From Streptomyces sp. 3214.6 (GTDB lineage Bacteria > Actinomycetota > Actinomycetes > Streptomycetales > Streptomycetaceae): 64,000 bases of DNA. Each line of letters opens with the position of its first letter. Position 1 is the stretch's first letter. Under the pieces are notes generated by a model. That model saw nothing but the letters and a program-made list of their open reading frames with translations. It made no database searches and was not told the origin of the DNA. A program made the translations under genes and the position numbers. Of this stretch, positions 35,284 to 44,758 are shown in pieces. The stretch is from positions 2,604,001-2,668,000 of the forward strand of contig NZ_LT670819.1 of NCBI RefSeq assembly GCF_900129855.1, in the 5' to 3' direction.

Positions 35284-37260
35284 TCACTGCGCCTCCGTCT
35301 GCTTGGCCGTCGCGTCGATCGCCGCGAGCGACCTGCGGACCTGGTTGCGGTCCGTGGTGTACCAGAAGTCCGGCAGGGACGCCTTCAGGTAGCTCCCGTA
35401 ACGGGCCGTCGCCAGTCGCTGGTCCAGTACGGCGACCACGCCGCGGTCCCCCGACGCTCGTACGAGGCGGCCCGCGCCTTGTGCCATGAGGAGCGCCGCG
35501 TGCGTGGCGGCGACGGCCATGAAGCCGTTGCCGCCAGCGTCCTCCACCGCCTTCTGGCGGGCGCTCATCAGGGGGTCGTCCGGGCGCGGGAACGGGATCT
35601 TGTCCATCACCACCAGCTGGCAGCTGGGGCCTGGGACGTCGACGCCCTGCCACAGCGACAGCGTGCCGAACAGGCAGGTCTTCGGGTCCGCCGAGAAGTT
35701 CTTGATCAGCTCACCGAGGGTCTCCTCGCCCTGGAGGAGGATCGGGAACTCGGGGATGCGCGTGCGCAGTTCCTCGGCGGCGAGCTGCGCGGCCCGCATG
35801 GAGGAGAAAAGCCCGAGAGTGCGCCCGCCGGCCGACTGGATCAGTTCGGTCAGCTCGTCCAGCATGTCGGCGCGGTCGCCGTCCCGCGCGGGACGCGAAA
35901 GGTGTTTGGCCACGTACAGGATGCCCTGCTTGCGGTAGTCGAAGGGCGAGCCGACGTCGATGCCCTTCCACTGCGGTACGTCCTCGCCCTGCGTGCCCTC
36001 CGGGGCCAGCCCCATCGAGGCGCCCACACCGTTGAAGTCCCCGCCCAGCTTCAGGGTCGCCGAGGCCAGGGTCACGGAGCGGTCCGCGAAGAGCTTCTCC
36101 CGCAGCAGGCCCGACACGGACATGGGGGCGACGCGCAGGGAGGCACCGAAGCGGTCGTGCCGCTCGTACCAGACCACGTCCCACTCGGAGCCGTTCGTGA
36201 TCCGCTCCGCCACGTCGTGCACCGTCTCCACCGAGGCCAGTGCCTGCTTGCGGACCGCGTCCTCGTCCTGGACGGACTTGTCGCGGGTCGCGCCGATGGC
36301 CGAGATCACCGTCCGCGCGGCGTCGCGCAGCGCCATCAGGGCGTAGGCGAGGTCCTCGGGGATCTCCTCCAGGCGGCCGGGCAACGCCAGCTCCATGAGC
36401 CGCTCGAAGCCCTCCGCCGCGGTCTGCAGCTGGTCCGCCGCCTTCTCGTTGACCAGCTTCGCCGCCCGGCGCACGGCCCGGTTGACCTGGCCGGGAGTGA
36501 GCTCGCCGGTGGCGACGCCGGTGACCCGCGAGACCAGTTCGTGCGCCTCGTCGACGATCAGCACCTCGTGCTGCGGAAGGACGGGAGCGCCCTCGATGGC
36601 GTCGATGGCGAGCAGCGCGTGGTTGGTGACGACGACCTCGGCCAGCTTGGCGCGCTCACGGGCCATCTCGGCGAAGCACTCGGCCCCGTAGGCGCACTTG
36701 GTGGCGCCCAGACACTCCCGTGAGGACACCGACACCTGGGTCCAGGCCCGGTCCGACACGCCGGGCGTGAGGTCGTCGCGGTCACCGGACTCGGTCTCGT
36801 CCGCCCAGTCGCGCAGCCGCAGCAGGTCCTGGCCGAGTTTGCTGGTGGGGGCGGCCGCCTCGAACTGGTCGAAGAGGCCCTCCTCCTCGTCCTGTGGGAC
36901 GCCTTCGTGCAGTCGGTGCAGACACAGGTAGTTCGACCTGCCCTTGAGCATCGCGAACTCCGGGCGCCGGCGCAGCAGCGGATGCAGCGCGTCGACCGTA
37001 CGGGGCAGGTCCCGCTCCACGAGCTGGCGCTGCAGGGCCAGCGTGGCGGTCGCCACCACGACGCGCTCCCCGTGCGCGAGAGCGGGCACGAGGTAGCCGA
37101 GCGACTTACCGGTGCCGGTGCCGGCCTGGACCAGCAGGTGGGAGCCTTCGTCGATCGCCTCGGCGACGGCTTCGGCCATGGTCACCTGGCCGGGGCGCTC
37201 CGTGCCGCCGACAGCGGTGACGGCGGCATGCAGGAGTTCGGGGAGAGAGGGCTTCGTCAT
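35284..37260 (-). CDS. DinG/XPD-like ATP-dependent helicase
   Basis: This 658-residue superfamily 2 helicase has Walker A AGTGTGKS (about 46-53), motif II DEAH (VDEAHELVSR), motif VI-like GAGRLVRASGDRGVV, and four cysteines between motifs I and II (one in NYLCLHRL, three in CLGATKCAYGAECF) that fit an iron-sulfur cluster. Such helicases resolve G-quadruplex or R-loop DNA in repair. Its position beside lexA suits an SOS link, though I see no SOS box at its own start. The ATG has a distant, weak ribosome site. Confidence 0.9.
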   Translation of the reverse strand: MTKPSLPELLHAAVTAVGGTERPGQVTMAEAVAEAIDEGSHLLVQAGTGTGKSLGYLVPALAHGERVVVATATLALQRQLVERDLPRTVDALHPLLRRRPEFAMLKGRSNYLCLHRLHEGVPQDEEEGLFDQFEAAAPTSKLGQDLLRLRDWADETESGDRDDLTPGVSDRAWTQVSVSSRECLGATKCAYGAECFAEMARERAKLAEVVVTNHALLAIDAIEGAPVLPQHEVLIVDEAHELVSRVTGVATGELTPGQVNRAVRRAAKLVNEKAADQLQTAAEGFERLMELALPGRLEEIPEDLAYALMALRDAARTVISAIGATRDKSVQDEDAVRKQALASVETVHDVAERITNGSEWDVVWYERHDRFGASLRVAPMSVSGLLREKLFADRSVTLASATLKLGGDFNGVGASMGLAPEGTQGEDVPQWKGIDVGSPFDYRKQGILYVAKHLSRPARDGDRADMLDELTELIQSAGGRTLGLFSSMRAAQLAAEELRTRIPEFPILLQGEETLGELIKNFSADPKTCLFGTLSLWQGVDVPGPSCQLVVMDKIPFPRPDDPLMSARQKAVEDAGGNGFMAVAATHAALLMAQGAGRLVRASGDRGVVAVLDQRLATARYGSYLKASLPDFWYTTDRNQVRRSLAAIDATAKQTEAQ

Positions 37261-37347
37261 AGCGCGACCACCCTACGGCGCGGCACTGACAAACGTGTCG
37301 TCGAGGCGGACGGGAGGGCAGGGATCAAGTCGGTGGGTTCCTCGCTA

Positions 37348-37383
37348 GAGGTGGAAGCGGAGGTGCAAGCGGAGGTGAAAGAG
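37348..37383. repeat. 12-bp tandem repeat between dinG-like and siderophore genes
   Basis: Three copies of GAGGTGSAAGCG-type sequence lie between the helicase start and the GNAT stop. No gene supports it. Confidence 0.5.
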
Positions 37384-37450
37384 CTGGACGTGAGTGGGAA
37401 TCGGAGAGGCGCGAACGACGTTCCAGCAGTGAGGACACGATTACGGAGTG

Positions 37451-38056
37451 TCACGAAAGCGCGGGCGGCTCTCGGTCCCGGACCATGAGGGCGGCCCGTT
37501 TGGTAGGCAGGTCGACCTCGGCGAAGTGTCGGAAGCCTGCGCTCCGGAAGGTGGCGATGGACGGAATGTTGCGAAGGTCGGGTTCGGCGACGACGCGGGC
37601 ACACGCGGGTCTCCTGTCGAGGACGAGGTCGGCGACGGCTCTGAGCAGAAGGCTGCCGAGCCCTCGCCCGCGGTCGGCGACGCCGCCGATGAGGAGGTGG
37701 ATCCCGGTGTCGTGCGGCCGGGCCGGGTAGTGCCGCGCCAGCGGGTCGAGGTCCGCCCGGTAGATCTCCCAGTAGCTCATCGGCCGGCCCTCCAGCACAC
37801 CGAGGCACGGGACACTGCGCCCGGCGTCGGCGAGCTGGCGGCGCAGGTGTCGCCGGGTCACGGGCTCGGGTCCGGCCAGTTCCCAGAACGCCGCGACAGC
37901 GGGGTCGTTCATCCACCGGCCGACGAGGGTGAGGTCCCGCTCGATCCGTACGGGGACGAGGCGGAACGCCCCCACGGGGGTGGCGGTGGGCCCCCAGTCG
38001 CCGATGCCGAGGGCAGGGGCCGGGCGGGGGTTGGCGTCGGTCTCGACGGGAAGCAC
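37451..38056 (-). CDS. IucB/RhbD-like GNAT acyltransferase
   Basis: This 201-residue protein fits the acetyltransferase family used in hydroxamate siderophore pathways. The region at about 30-190 carries LTLVGRWMNDPAVAAFWEL, GRPMSYWEIYRADLDPLARHY and the acyl-CoA motif DRGRGLGSLLL. It would acylate a hydroxylamine or amine of the siderophore backbone. The GTG at 38054-38056 has GAGGAG 6-7 bases upstream. It is third in the operon, 21 bases after the NIS synthetase. Confidence 0.88.
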   Translation of the reverse strand: MLPVETDANPRPAPALGIGDWGPTATPVGAFRLVPVRIERDLTLVGRWMNDPAVAAFWELAGPEPVTRRHLRRQLADAGRSVPCLGVLEGRPMSYWEIYRADLDPLARHYPARPHDTGIHLLIGGVADRGRGLGSLLLRAVADLVLDRRPACARVVAEPDLRNIPSIATFRSAGFRHFAEVDLPTKRAALMVRDREPPALS

Positions 38057-38077
38057 GGCGGTCTCCTCTCGGACGGC

Positions 38078-40078
38078 TCAGATACGCAGGGGGTTGGCGA
38101 TGGTGACGTAGACGGACTGGGTGTCCACCGGGCCGACGAGTTCGTCGAGGCCGTGCAGGCGGGTCAGCAGGTTGGCCTTGCAGCGCAGGGAGGGCGAGTC
38201 GAGGAGTAGGGCCGGCAGCGAACTGTGCAGCGGTTCGGGGCCGGAGGCAGCGTCAGCGAGGAATCGCCGGAAGGCGGCGAGCAGCAGTTGCTCGTCGGCG
38301 AGCCGCTGGGAGCCGAACGCGCCGATGAGTCCGAACACGTTGTTGATGCCGAGGTAGTAGGCGAACCGCTCGTCCGTGACCTCGTCGGAGACGAAGGTGT
38401 CGCTGCGCTCGCCGATGCCGGGCAGCAGGGCGTCGAGGCCCGCGCGGCCGGACTCACGGAAGTAGTAGCCCTGGTTGTCCCGGTAGCGGCCACCCATGGG
38501 CCAGCCGTCGGGGTCCAGGAGGAGAAGCGTGTTCTGCTGGTGCGCCTCCAGGGCGATCCCCGCCTCGCCGTCGAGCCAGAGGACGGGACGGACGACCTGC
38601 TCCAGGTAGCGCAGGAACCACTCGGCGGCGACCGCTCCCAGCGGCCGACCGGTCCGTGCGGCGAGGTGGGTGACGATCGAGGCCAGCCGGGAGCGGTGGG
38701 CGTGAGCCCGGTCCGGGGAGGCTGGACGGGCCTCGGGCGTCGAGGCGTCCCATCCCGCGGTGCCGCGGGCATACGGCCGGGGTGCGACGAGTCCGGCGAC
38801 GCAGGAGACGTCGTCCGCCGGGGCGAACGGGTTGTGGCGGATCATCACATCGAGGCCGGTCAGCGGAAGGCCATCCGTTCCGTCGACGGCGAGCCAGGCC
38901 GGGTCCCGGACGATGTCGAAGCCGGGGTGGGCCGCCAGCCACCGCTTGGACAGGCCGGCGCGCAGGAGGCGGTGCACCTCGACCCCGCGGTGGAGTTCCT
39001 TGCGGAGGTTCTCGCGCCGGGAGTTGGTGATGCGCAGGCCAAGCGACAGTTTGAGCATCGCGGGGGCGCCGGACCGGTGGACGGTGCGTACGGAGGAGGT
39101 CGGATGCCACGGAAGGCCGTGCGCGCCGAGGTCCTGGAGCAGTCCGGCGGCGAACAGAGCCTCGACCTCGGGACGGTGGCGGACCTCGCGCAGTTGCCAG
39201 GGGTGCACCGGCAGCACGGCGACGCCCTCAGGCAGCGACGGCAGTCCGGCCCCCGCGAGTCGGGCCGTCAGCCGGGCGGCGGGGACGGGACGGCCGGCTT
39301 CGGTCCAGGCGGAGTCGGTGGCGAGCGCGGTCGGAGCGACAGCGAGCCAGTGAAGGGGGAAGGAGCCTCGCGACTCGGGCGAGTAACGGTGCGCATCGCC
39401 GTCCGAGAGGCCTTCGCGGCTCTTCGGAGTCGGGTGCAGCGGATGCCCGAGCACCAGCGCCTGTTCGGCGGTCAGGAACAGGTCGGTGCCGTCGGCGGGG
39501 CGGTGCCTGCGCTCGCCGATGAAGACCGCGGTGCGGCGCACGGAGTCGGCCACACGCGCGACAAGGTCGTCGCCCGCACCGCTGGTGGTGGAGGGAGCGG
39601 CTGTCGGGAGAGCGCCGTCGTGGGCCTGGTGGGCCGTCGCGGCTTCGGCGATTGCGGCGGACGGGCCGCCCCCGGTGGGTGTCTCGCGGGCCAGGAGGGC
39701 CGCGAGAGTCACGGCGTCCGCGGGCGGGGACTGCTCGGGTGCGCCGGCCAGGCGCGGGAGGCCGAAGCGATGCCAGCCCGTCGGGGACCAGTAGTGGACG
39801 GCGGCGAGCAGGGTGACGCCGCTGGCGGGCAGCGGCACACGGAGGGTGCCGTCTTCGGGGGCGGTCAGGCCCGCCTCGCGTACCCAGCAGCGCAGCAGAT
39901 TCTCGACGGCCGCGGCCTGGGACGCCGTACGGGGATCGGGGTGTTCCAGGAGATCGGCCGGGAGATCGGTGGCGCGGTGGCGCGGCGGTTCGGCGCGGGG
40001 GGTCTCCTCCTGCGGCCGGGGGACCGGGACCGAAGGTGTGGAGGAGTCGGAGTCGACGGGCTGCGGGGAGGTGGTCAA
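38078..40078 (-). CDS. IucA/IucC-type NIS siderophore synthetase
   Basis: This 666-residue protein has the NIS synthetase core: HPLHPTPKSREGLSDGD (His/Lys substrate-adenylation motif), HPWQLREVR, LKLSLGLRITNSRR, and the C-terminal FhuF-like region with LEAHQQNTLLLL and RDNQGYYFRESG. These enzymes adenylate a carboxylate (often citrate) and join it to an amine. The start is taken as TTG at 40076-40078, preceded by GAGGAAC with a 7-base spacer; upstream GTG/ATG readings overlap the aminotransferase. It lies 35 bases after the aminotransferase gene. Confidence 0.92.
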   Translation of the reverse strand: MTTSPQPVDSDSSTPSVPVPRPQEETPRAEPPRHRATDLPADLLEHPDPRTASQAAAVENLLRCWVREAGLTAPEDGTLRVPLPASGVTLLAAVHYWSPTGWHRFGLPRLAGAPEQSPPADAVTLAALLARETPTGGGPSAAIAEAATAHQAHDGALPTAAPSTTSGAGDDLVARVADSVRRTAVFIGERRHRPADGTDLFLTAEQALVLGHPLHPTPKSREGLSDGDAHRYSPESRGSFPLHWLAVAPTALATDSAWTEAGRPVPAARLTARLAGAGLPSLPEGVAVLPVHPWQLREVRHRPEVEALFAAGLLQDLGAHGLPWHPTSSVRTVHRSGAPAMLKLSLGLRITNSRRENLRKELHRGVEVHRLLRAGLSKRWLAAHPGFDIVRDPAWLAVDGTDGLPLTGLDVMIRHNPFAPADDVSCVAGLVAPRPYARGTAGWDASTPEARPASPDRAHAHRSRLASIVTHLAARTGRPLGAVAAEWFLRYLEQVVRPVLWLDGEAGIALEAHQQNTLLLLDPDGWPMGGRYRDNQGYYFRESGRAGLDALLPGIGERSDTFVSDEVTDERFAYYLGINNVFGLIGAFGSQRLADEQLLLAAFRRFLADAASGPEPLHSSLPALLLDSPSLRCKANLLTRLHGLDELVGPVDTQSVYVTIANPLRI

Positions 40079-40113
40079 GGTCGTTCCTCGTGAAGTGGTG
40101 GGGCCGGCCGCGG

Positions 40114-41811
40114 TCAGGCACTGTGCGCGGATTCGGCTGGGTCGCCCTGGCGGGGGACCTGGCCGGGCTGCCGCCGGGACCGGTTTTGCCGGTGCGCCTG
40201 AGCGTGGTCGCCGGGACCCGTATCGCGGATCTGGCCGTGGACCTGACCGCGGGAGACCGCCGCCATCGCGTCCGCCAGCCGGTCGAGTACCGCCGCGGCC
40301 TGCTCGTCGGTGATGGTCAAGGGGGGAAGCAGCCGTACGACACTGGCGTGCCGCCCACCGAGTTCGACGATCAGGCCGCGCCGCAGGCACTCTCGCCGCA
40401 CGGCGAGGGCCAACGCGGGAGCGGCGGCAGGACAGGCGGCCTGCGCCGGGATCGAACGTGATGGCGTGCTGGGCATGGCAGCACCGGCACCCGCACCCAC
40501 CCCGGCACCGGTACCGTCGACTTCGGTGTACGCGTCGAGTCCGTCATCGGCGCGACCGGCGACCAGCGGTGAGCCGATCCCTCCGGGCCCGCTTTCCGCC
40601 TCGGGGTCCACCATCTCGACCCCGATCATCAGCCCCCGGCCGCGCACGTCGCCCATACCGGGGAACTCCCGGGCCAAGCACCGGAGCCCGTCGAGCATGC
40701 GGGTGCCCAGGGTGGCCGCGCGTTCGGCGAGGCCGTTCTGGCGGACGTAGGCGAGGGTGGCCGTGCCGGCGGCCATGGCGAGTTGGTTGCCGCGAAACGT
40801 GCCCGCGTGGGCGCCCGGTTCCCAGACGTCGAGGTCGTCGCGGTAGACGATGACGGCGAGCGGCAGGCTGCCGCCGATGGCTTTGGACAGGACCATCACG
40901 TCAGGGGTGACCCCGCTGTGCTCCACCGCCCAGAAGGCGCCGGTCCGCCCAACGCCCGTCTGGACCTCGTCGGCGATCAACGGGATCGAGCGGTCGGCCG
41001 TGATCTGCCGCATACGGCGCATCCAGGCGTCCGGCGCGGGAATCACGCCACCCTCGCCCTGAACGGGTTCGAGGATCATCCCGGCGGGCAGCCGTACGCC
41101 CGACTTGGGATCGTCGAGGACGGACTCGGTCCAGCGGGCGGCGAGTTCGGCGCCGCGTTCGCCGCCGACGCCGAACGGACAGCGATAGTCCTGCGGATAG
41201 GGCAGCCGGGCCACCCGTACGTCGAAGGCGCCCCCGGACGCTTCGAGAGAGCCGGTGGTCATCCCGTGGTAGGCGCCGGTGAAGGCGAGGACGCCGGTGC
41301 GGCCGGTGGCGGCGCGGACCAGTTTGAGCGCGGCCTCCACGGCGTCCGTGCCGGCCGGTCCGCAGAACTGCACGCGCGCGTGGTCGGCGAGACCGGCCGG
41401 CAGGGTGCGGAACAGCTCGGTGATGAAAGCGTCCTTGACGGGCGTGGCGAGGTCGAGCACGTGCAGGGGCGCGCCCGAGTCGAGGACCTTGCGGATGGCC
41501 TCCAGCACGACGGGGTGGTTGTGGCCGAGCGCGAGGGTGCCGGCGCCCGAGAGGCAGTCGAGGTAGCGGCGGCCGTCCGCACCTTCGATGGTCAGCCCGC
41601 GTGCCCGCACCGGAACGATGGGCAGGGCCCGCGCATACGTGCGCGCCGCCGACTCGCGTGCCGACTGGCGCCGCAGGATGCCCTCGTGCGCCGGTTGCGC
41701 GCCCGACGAAGCGGCGACGATGGCCGTCCCGGCGGGGAACGCTCCGGCGGGGAACACTCCGGCGGAACGTCCCAAGGGGACCTCCTCGGGCACTGGCTCG
41801 GTCACGGCCAC
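40114..41811 (-). CDS. Class III aminotransferase (diaminobutyrate-type)
   Basis: The 565-residue PLP enzyme resembles diaminobutyrate-2-oxoglutarate transaminases used in siderophore and ectoine pathways. The PLP lysine is in LSKAIGG, the cofactor Asp in LIADEVQTG, and the substrate motif is GAYHGMTTGSLEASGG. It is longer than usual: a low-complexity Gly/Ala/Pro insertion (about residues 395-440) and a basic tail extend it. GTG at 41809-41811 is used; GTG two codons later has better spacing to GGGAG and is an equally good start. It is first in the three-gene siderophore operon. Confidence 0.88.
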   Translation of the reverse strand: MAVTEPVPEEVPLGRSAGVFPAGAFPAGTAIVAASSGAQPAHEGILRRQSARESAARTYARALPIVPVRARGLTIEGADGRRYLDCLSGAGTLALGHNHPVVLEAIRKVLDSGAPLHVLDLATPVKDAFITELFRTLPAGLADHARVQFCGPAGTDAVEAALKLVRAATGRTGVLAFTGAYHGMTTGSLEASGGAFDVRVARLPYPQDYRCPFGVGGERGAELAARWTESVLDDPKSGVRLPAGMILEPVQGEGGVIPAPDAWMRRMRQITADRSIPLIADEVQTGVGRTGAFWAVEHSGVTPDVMVLSKAIGGSLPLAVIVYRDDLDVWEPGAHAGTFRGNQLAMAAGTATLAYVRQNGLAERAATLGTRMLDGLRCLAREFPGMGDVRGRGLMIGVEMVDPEAESGPGGIGSPLVAGRADDGLDAYTEVDGTGAGVGAGAGAAMPSTPSRSIPAQAACPAAAPALALAVRRECLRRGLIVELGGRHASVVRLLPPLTITDEQAAAVLDRLADAMAAVSRGQVHGQIRDTGPGDHAQAHRQNRSRRQPGQVPRQGDPAESAHSA

Positions 41812-42093
41812 GGCTCCCTGTCCTCCCGCAGTTCAGAGGGCCGGGCGCGGACAGCGGACCCCCCACCGCTACCAACCCCGGACGGCTCTCCTGGTTACGG
41901 GTTGCCTCAAGATCCTTGCTGTGACCGAACAGTTGCCGTTCCGTCGGAAGTCCCCCACAGCGACCGCATATCGTGTGGTGGCATCGCACCTGGCCGTGAG
42001 ACCCGCCTGAACTCGTCATGAGATCACCATGAGTTCCGCCCCGGGCGGAACGGCCGGTGTTTCAAGTTCGTTGACAGCAGGGGGAGTCAGACC
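41812..42093. other. Divergent region between siderophore operon and protease genes
   Basis: These 282 bases hold promoters for both directions. I searched by eye for a TTAGGTTAGGCT-type iron box and found no convincing match; TTGAGGCAACCCGTAAC is the nearest. TTGACA at about 42073 is too close to the protease start to be its -35. Confidence 0.35.
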
Positions 42094-43317
42094 ATGCGAT
42101 CCATACGGCCGTCGTTCACCGCTCGTCGGAGGAGGAACGCGCGCCGCAGAACCTCCCCCGTGCTGGGCGCCGTGGCCCTCGCCTCGGTGCTCGCACTCAC
42201 GGCGACCGCCTGCGACTCGGGCGGCACCGACGCGGAAGGCCGGGCCGGCGCGACCGCGTCGGCCGCCGGCGACGGAAAGATCACGATCCCGGACGACATC
42301 AAGGACAAGCTCAAAGAGCACGGGATCGACCTCGACAAGTGGAAGAACGGCGCCTGGAAGAACTGGGACAAGGACGACTGGCTGCGGGAGGCGCAGGACT
42401 ACATCAACCCGATCATCAAGGGGCTGTGGGACCCGGACCGGATGCGAAAGGCCGAGGACCCGGACCGGGCCGTCGACGACGGCGACCTCTCCGGTGACCA
42501 GGGCGTGACCGACCCGACGCCGGCGGCGGTGGACGCGAAGGCCGTGCCGACGACTTACCACGCCAACGCCCCCGAGGCGGGCAAGGTGTTCTTCGACTCC
42601 CCCGAGGGCACGATGGTGTGCTCGGCGACGGTCGTCCAGGACCCGGCGCACCCCGGCAAGTCCAACCTGGTGTGGACGGCGGGCCACTGCGTGCACGCCG
42701 GCAAGGGCGGCGGCTGGTACCGCAACCTCGTGTTCGTGCCGTCGTACAACGACAAGGGTCTGTCGGCCGAGCAGCTGCAGACGGCCACCAAGGAGCAGGC
42801 CGCTCCGTACGGCGTCTGGTGGGGCGACTGGACGAAGACCTCGGACCAGTGGATCGCGCAGGGCGGACAGACCGGCGGCAACGGCGCCTCGTACGACTAC
42901 GCCGTCATCCATGTGACGCCGGAGGAGGGCGGTTCCGGCAAGTCCCTGGAGGAGACGGTCGGTTCGGCGCTGCCGGTGGACTTCAAGGCCCCAGCGGTGC
43001 CGAAGATCGACAGCATCACGGCGACCGGCTATCCGGCGGCGGCGCCCTACGACGGGCAGAAGCTGTACCAGTGCCAGGACAAGCCGGGGCGGTTCTCGAT
43101 CAGCTCCTCGGACCCGACGATGTACCGCATCGGCTGCACGATGACCGGCGGCTCGTCGGGCGGCGGCTGGGTCGCGGCCGGGTCGAACGGCAAGCCCGCG
43201 CTGGTGTCCAACACCTCGATCGGCCCGGTGAAGGCCGGTTGGCTCGCAGGACCGCGGCTGGGTGACGTGGCCAAGGGTGTGTACGACTCGGTGAGTGACA
43301 AGTTCGCCGGTCAGTAG
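42094..43317 (+). CDS. Secreted trypsin-like peptidase, copy 1
   Basis: This 407-residue protein has an arginine-rich N-terminus, a hydrophobic segment and a cysteine at residue 40 (LTATAC) that could be lipidated, although the box lacks the usual Leu at -3. A roughly 110-residue helical prodomain (with IDLDKWKNGAWKNWDKDDW) precedes the chymotrypsin fold: H199 in TAGHC, D269 in YDYAV, S356 in GGSSGGGW. The serine motif resembles glutamyl endopeptidases rather than trypsin GDSGGP. ATG at 42094 follows GGGGGAG. It is a tandem duplicate of the next gene. Confidence 0.9.
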   Translation: MRSIRPSFTARRRRNARRRTSPVLGAVALASVLALTATACDSGGTDAEGRAGATASAAGDGKITIPDDIKDKLKEHGIDLDKWKNGAWKNWDKDDWLREAQDYINPIIKGLWDPDRMRKAEDPDRAVDDGDLSGDQGVTDPTPAAVDAKAVPTTYHANAPEAGKVFFDSPEGTMVCSATVVQDPAHPGKSNLVWTAGHCVHAGKGGGWYRNLVFVPSYNDKGLSAEQLQTATKEQAAPYGVWWGDWTKTSDQWIAQGGQTGGNGASYDYAVIHVTPEEGGSGKSLEETVGSALPVDFKAPAVPKIDSITATGYPAAAPYDGQKLYQCQDKPGRFSISSSDPTMYRIGCTMTGGSSGGGWVAAGSNGKPALVSNTSIGPVKAGWLAGPRLGDVAKGVYDSVSDKFAGQ

Positions 43318-43323
43318 CCGGAT

Positions 43324-43367
43324 CGGCGGTGGGATGCCTGTCGGGAACCTTCACCATCCCACCGCCG
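43324..43367 (+). terminator. Terminator after protease copy 1
   Basis: CGGCGGTGGGATG at 43324-43336 pairs exactly with CATCCCACCGCCG at 43355-43367, just past the stop at 43317. Confidence 0.8.
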
Positions 43368-43495
43368 TTCGTCCCGAATTCCCCGGGCATAGTGGGGTGT
43401 CGCCTGCGCGCGGTCGTCGTACGGACTCGACCGACCGCATGACAGGCGCATGACATGGCGGGGCCCATGAGCCCTGCCGATTCCCACGCTCCGAC

Positions 43496-43531
43496 GATCC
43501 ACGCGCTTCGACGGATCCACATGCTTCAACG
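43496..43531 (+). repeat. 18-bp tandem repeat in the leader of protease copy 2
   Basis: GATCCACGCGCTTCGACG and GATCCACATGCTTCAACG stand head to tail just upstream of the second protease, differing at three positions. It may be a duplicated operator or simple duplication. Confidence 0.5.
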
Positions 43532-43545
43532 GGGGACATCGCACC

Positions 43546-44748
43546 ATGCGTTCCACACGTACGCCCATCGCGCACCGGCACGGCCGGCGGCGCACTCTGC
43601 TCGCCGCCGGGCTCGTCACCGCCCTGGCACTGACGGCGACCGCCTGCAACGGCTCGGACGAGGACAAGGCCGGCGCCGGAGCCTCCCGGACCGCCGACGC
43701 CGGCTCCGGTGACGGCAAGGTCAAGGTTCCCGCCGACATCGCCGGCAAGCTCAAGCAGCACGGCATCGACGTCGACAAGTGGGCCGACGGCGGCTGGCAG
43801 GACTGGGACAAGGACAAGTGGCTCAGCGCCGCCAAGGACTTCGTCAACCCCGTGATCGAGGGCCTGTGGAAGCCGGAGCGGATGCAGTCCGCGAAGGAGG
43901 CGAACAAGACGGTCACGACCAAGGACGCCGCCGCCGACCAGGGCGTCAGCGACCCGGAGCCGGCGGCCGTCCAGGCGGCGGCCGAGAAGACGCCGTATCA
44001 CGAGAACGCGGCCCCGGTCGGCAAGGTCTTCTTCGACTCGCCCGCGGGGGCGATGGTCTGCTCGGGCACGGTCATCAAGGACGTGAACCACCCGGGCAAG
44101 TCCAACCTCGTCTGGACGGCCGGTCACTGTGTGCACGCCGGCGGCGCCGGCGGCTGGTACCGCAACCTCGTGTTCGTCCCGGCCTACAACGACCTCGGCA
44201 AGAGCGAGGCGCAGCTCGGCAACGCCACCGCGGCGGAGATCTCCCCTTACGGCAACTGGTGGGCGGACTGGGCGTCGACCTCGAACGAGTGGATCGCCGG
44301 CGGCTCGGAGACGGGCGGCGCGGGTGCCGCCTACGACTACGCCGTCTTGCACGTGACGCCGGAGCAGGGCTCCAAGTCGCTGGAGGAGACGGTCGGCGGG
44401 GCGCTGGACGTGGACTTCTCCGCGCCGCCCGCGACCGAGGTGAACACGATGGGAGCCTGGGGCTACCCGGCTGCGCCGCCCTACAACGGGCTGAAGATGT
44501 TCAAGTGCCTCGACCGGCCCGGACGGTTCTCGCTGAGCACCTCGCTGCCGGCGATGTACCGCATCGGCTGCACGATGACCGGCGGTTCCTCCGGCGGCGG
44601 CTGGTTCAGGGTGGTCAACGGCAAGACCGAGCTGGTCTCCAACACCTCGATCGGCCCCGCCGACAACACCTGGCTGGCGGGCCCGCAGCTCGGCCGGGAG
44701 GCCGAGGCGCTCTACCAGAACATGAGCAAGACCTACGGCGGCGAGTGA
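43546..44748 (+). CDS. Secreted trypsin-like peptidase, copy 2
   Basis: The 400-residue paralogue of the previous gene has the same layout: Arg-rich signal segment, possible lipobox Cys34 (LTATAC), helical prodomain (IDVDKWADGGWQDWDKDKW) and chymotrypsin fold with H194, D264 and S349 (GGSSGGGW). The two proteins are highly similar from the prodomain to the C-terminus, with divergent signal sequences and linkers. A terminator separates the genes, so each probably has its own promoter. ATG at 43546 follows GGGGGA. Confidence 0.9.
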   Translation: MRSTRTPIAHRHGRRRTLLAAGLVTALALTATACNGSDEDKAGAGASRTADAGSGDGKVKVPADIAGKLKQHGIDVDKWADGGWQDWDKDKWLSAAKDFVNPVIEGLWKPERMQSAKEANKTVTTKDAAADQGVSDPEPAAVQAAAEKTPYHENAAPVGKVFFDSPAGAMVCSGTVIKDVNHPGKSNLVWTAGHCVHAGGAGGWYRNLVFVPAYNDLGKSEAQLGNATAAEISPYGNWWADWASTSNEWIAGGSETGGAGAAYDYAVLHVTPEQGSKSLEETVGGALDVDFSAPPATEVNTMGAWGYPAAPPYNGLKMFKCLDRPGRFSLSTSLPAMYRIGCTMTGGSSGGGWFRVVNGKTELVSNTSIGPADNTWLAGPQLGREAEALYQNMSKTYGGE

Positions 44749-44758
44749 GCCGTGCACG

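Noticed and set aside
41890..41915. Iron box upstream of the siderophore operon
   Set aside because: TTGAGGCAACCCGTAAC matches the 19-bp iron-box consensus too poorly.
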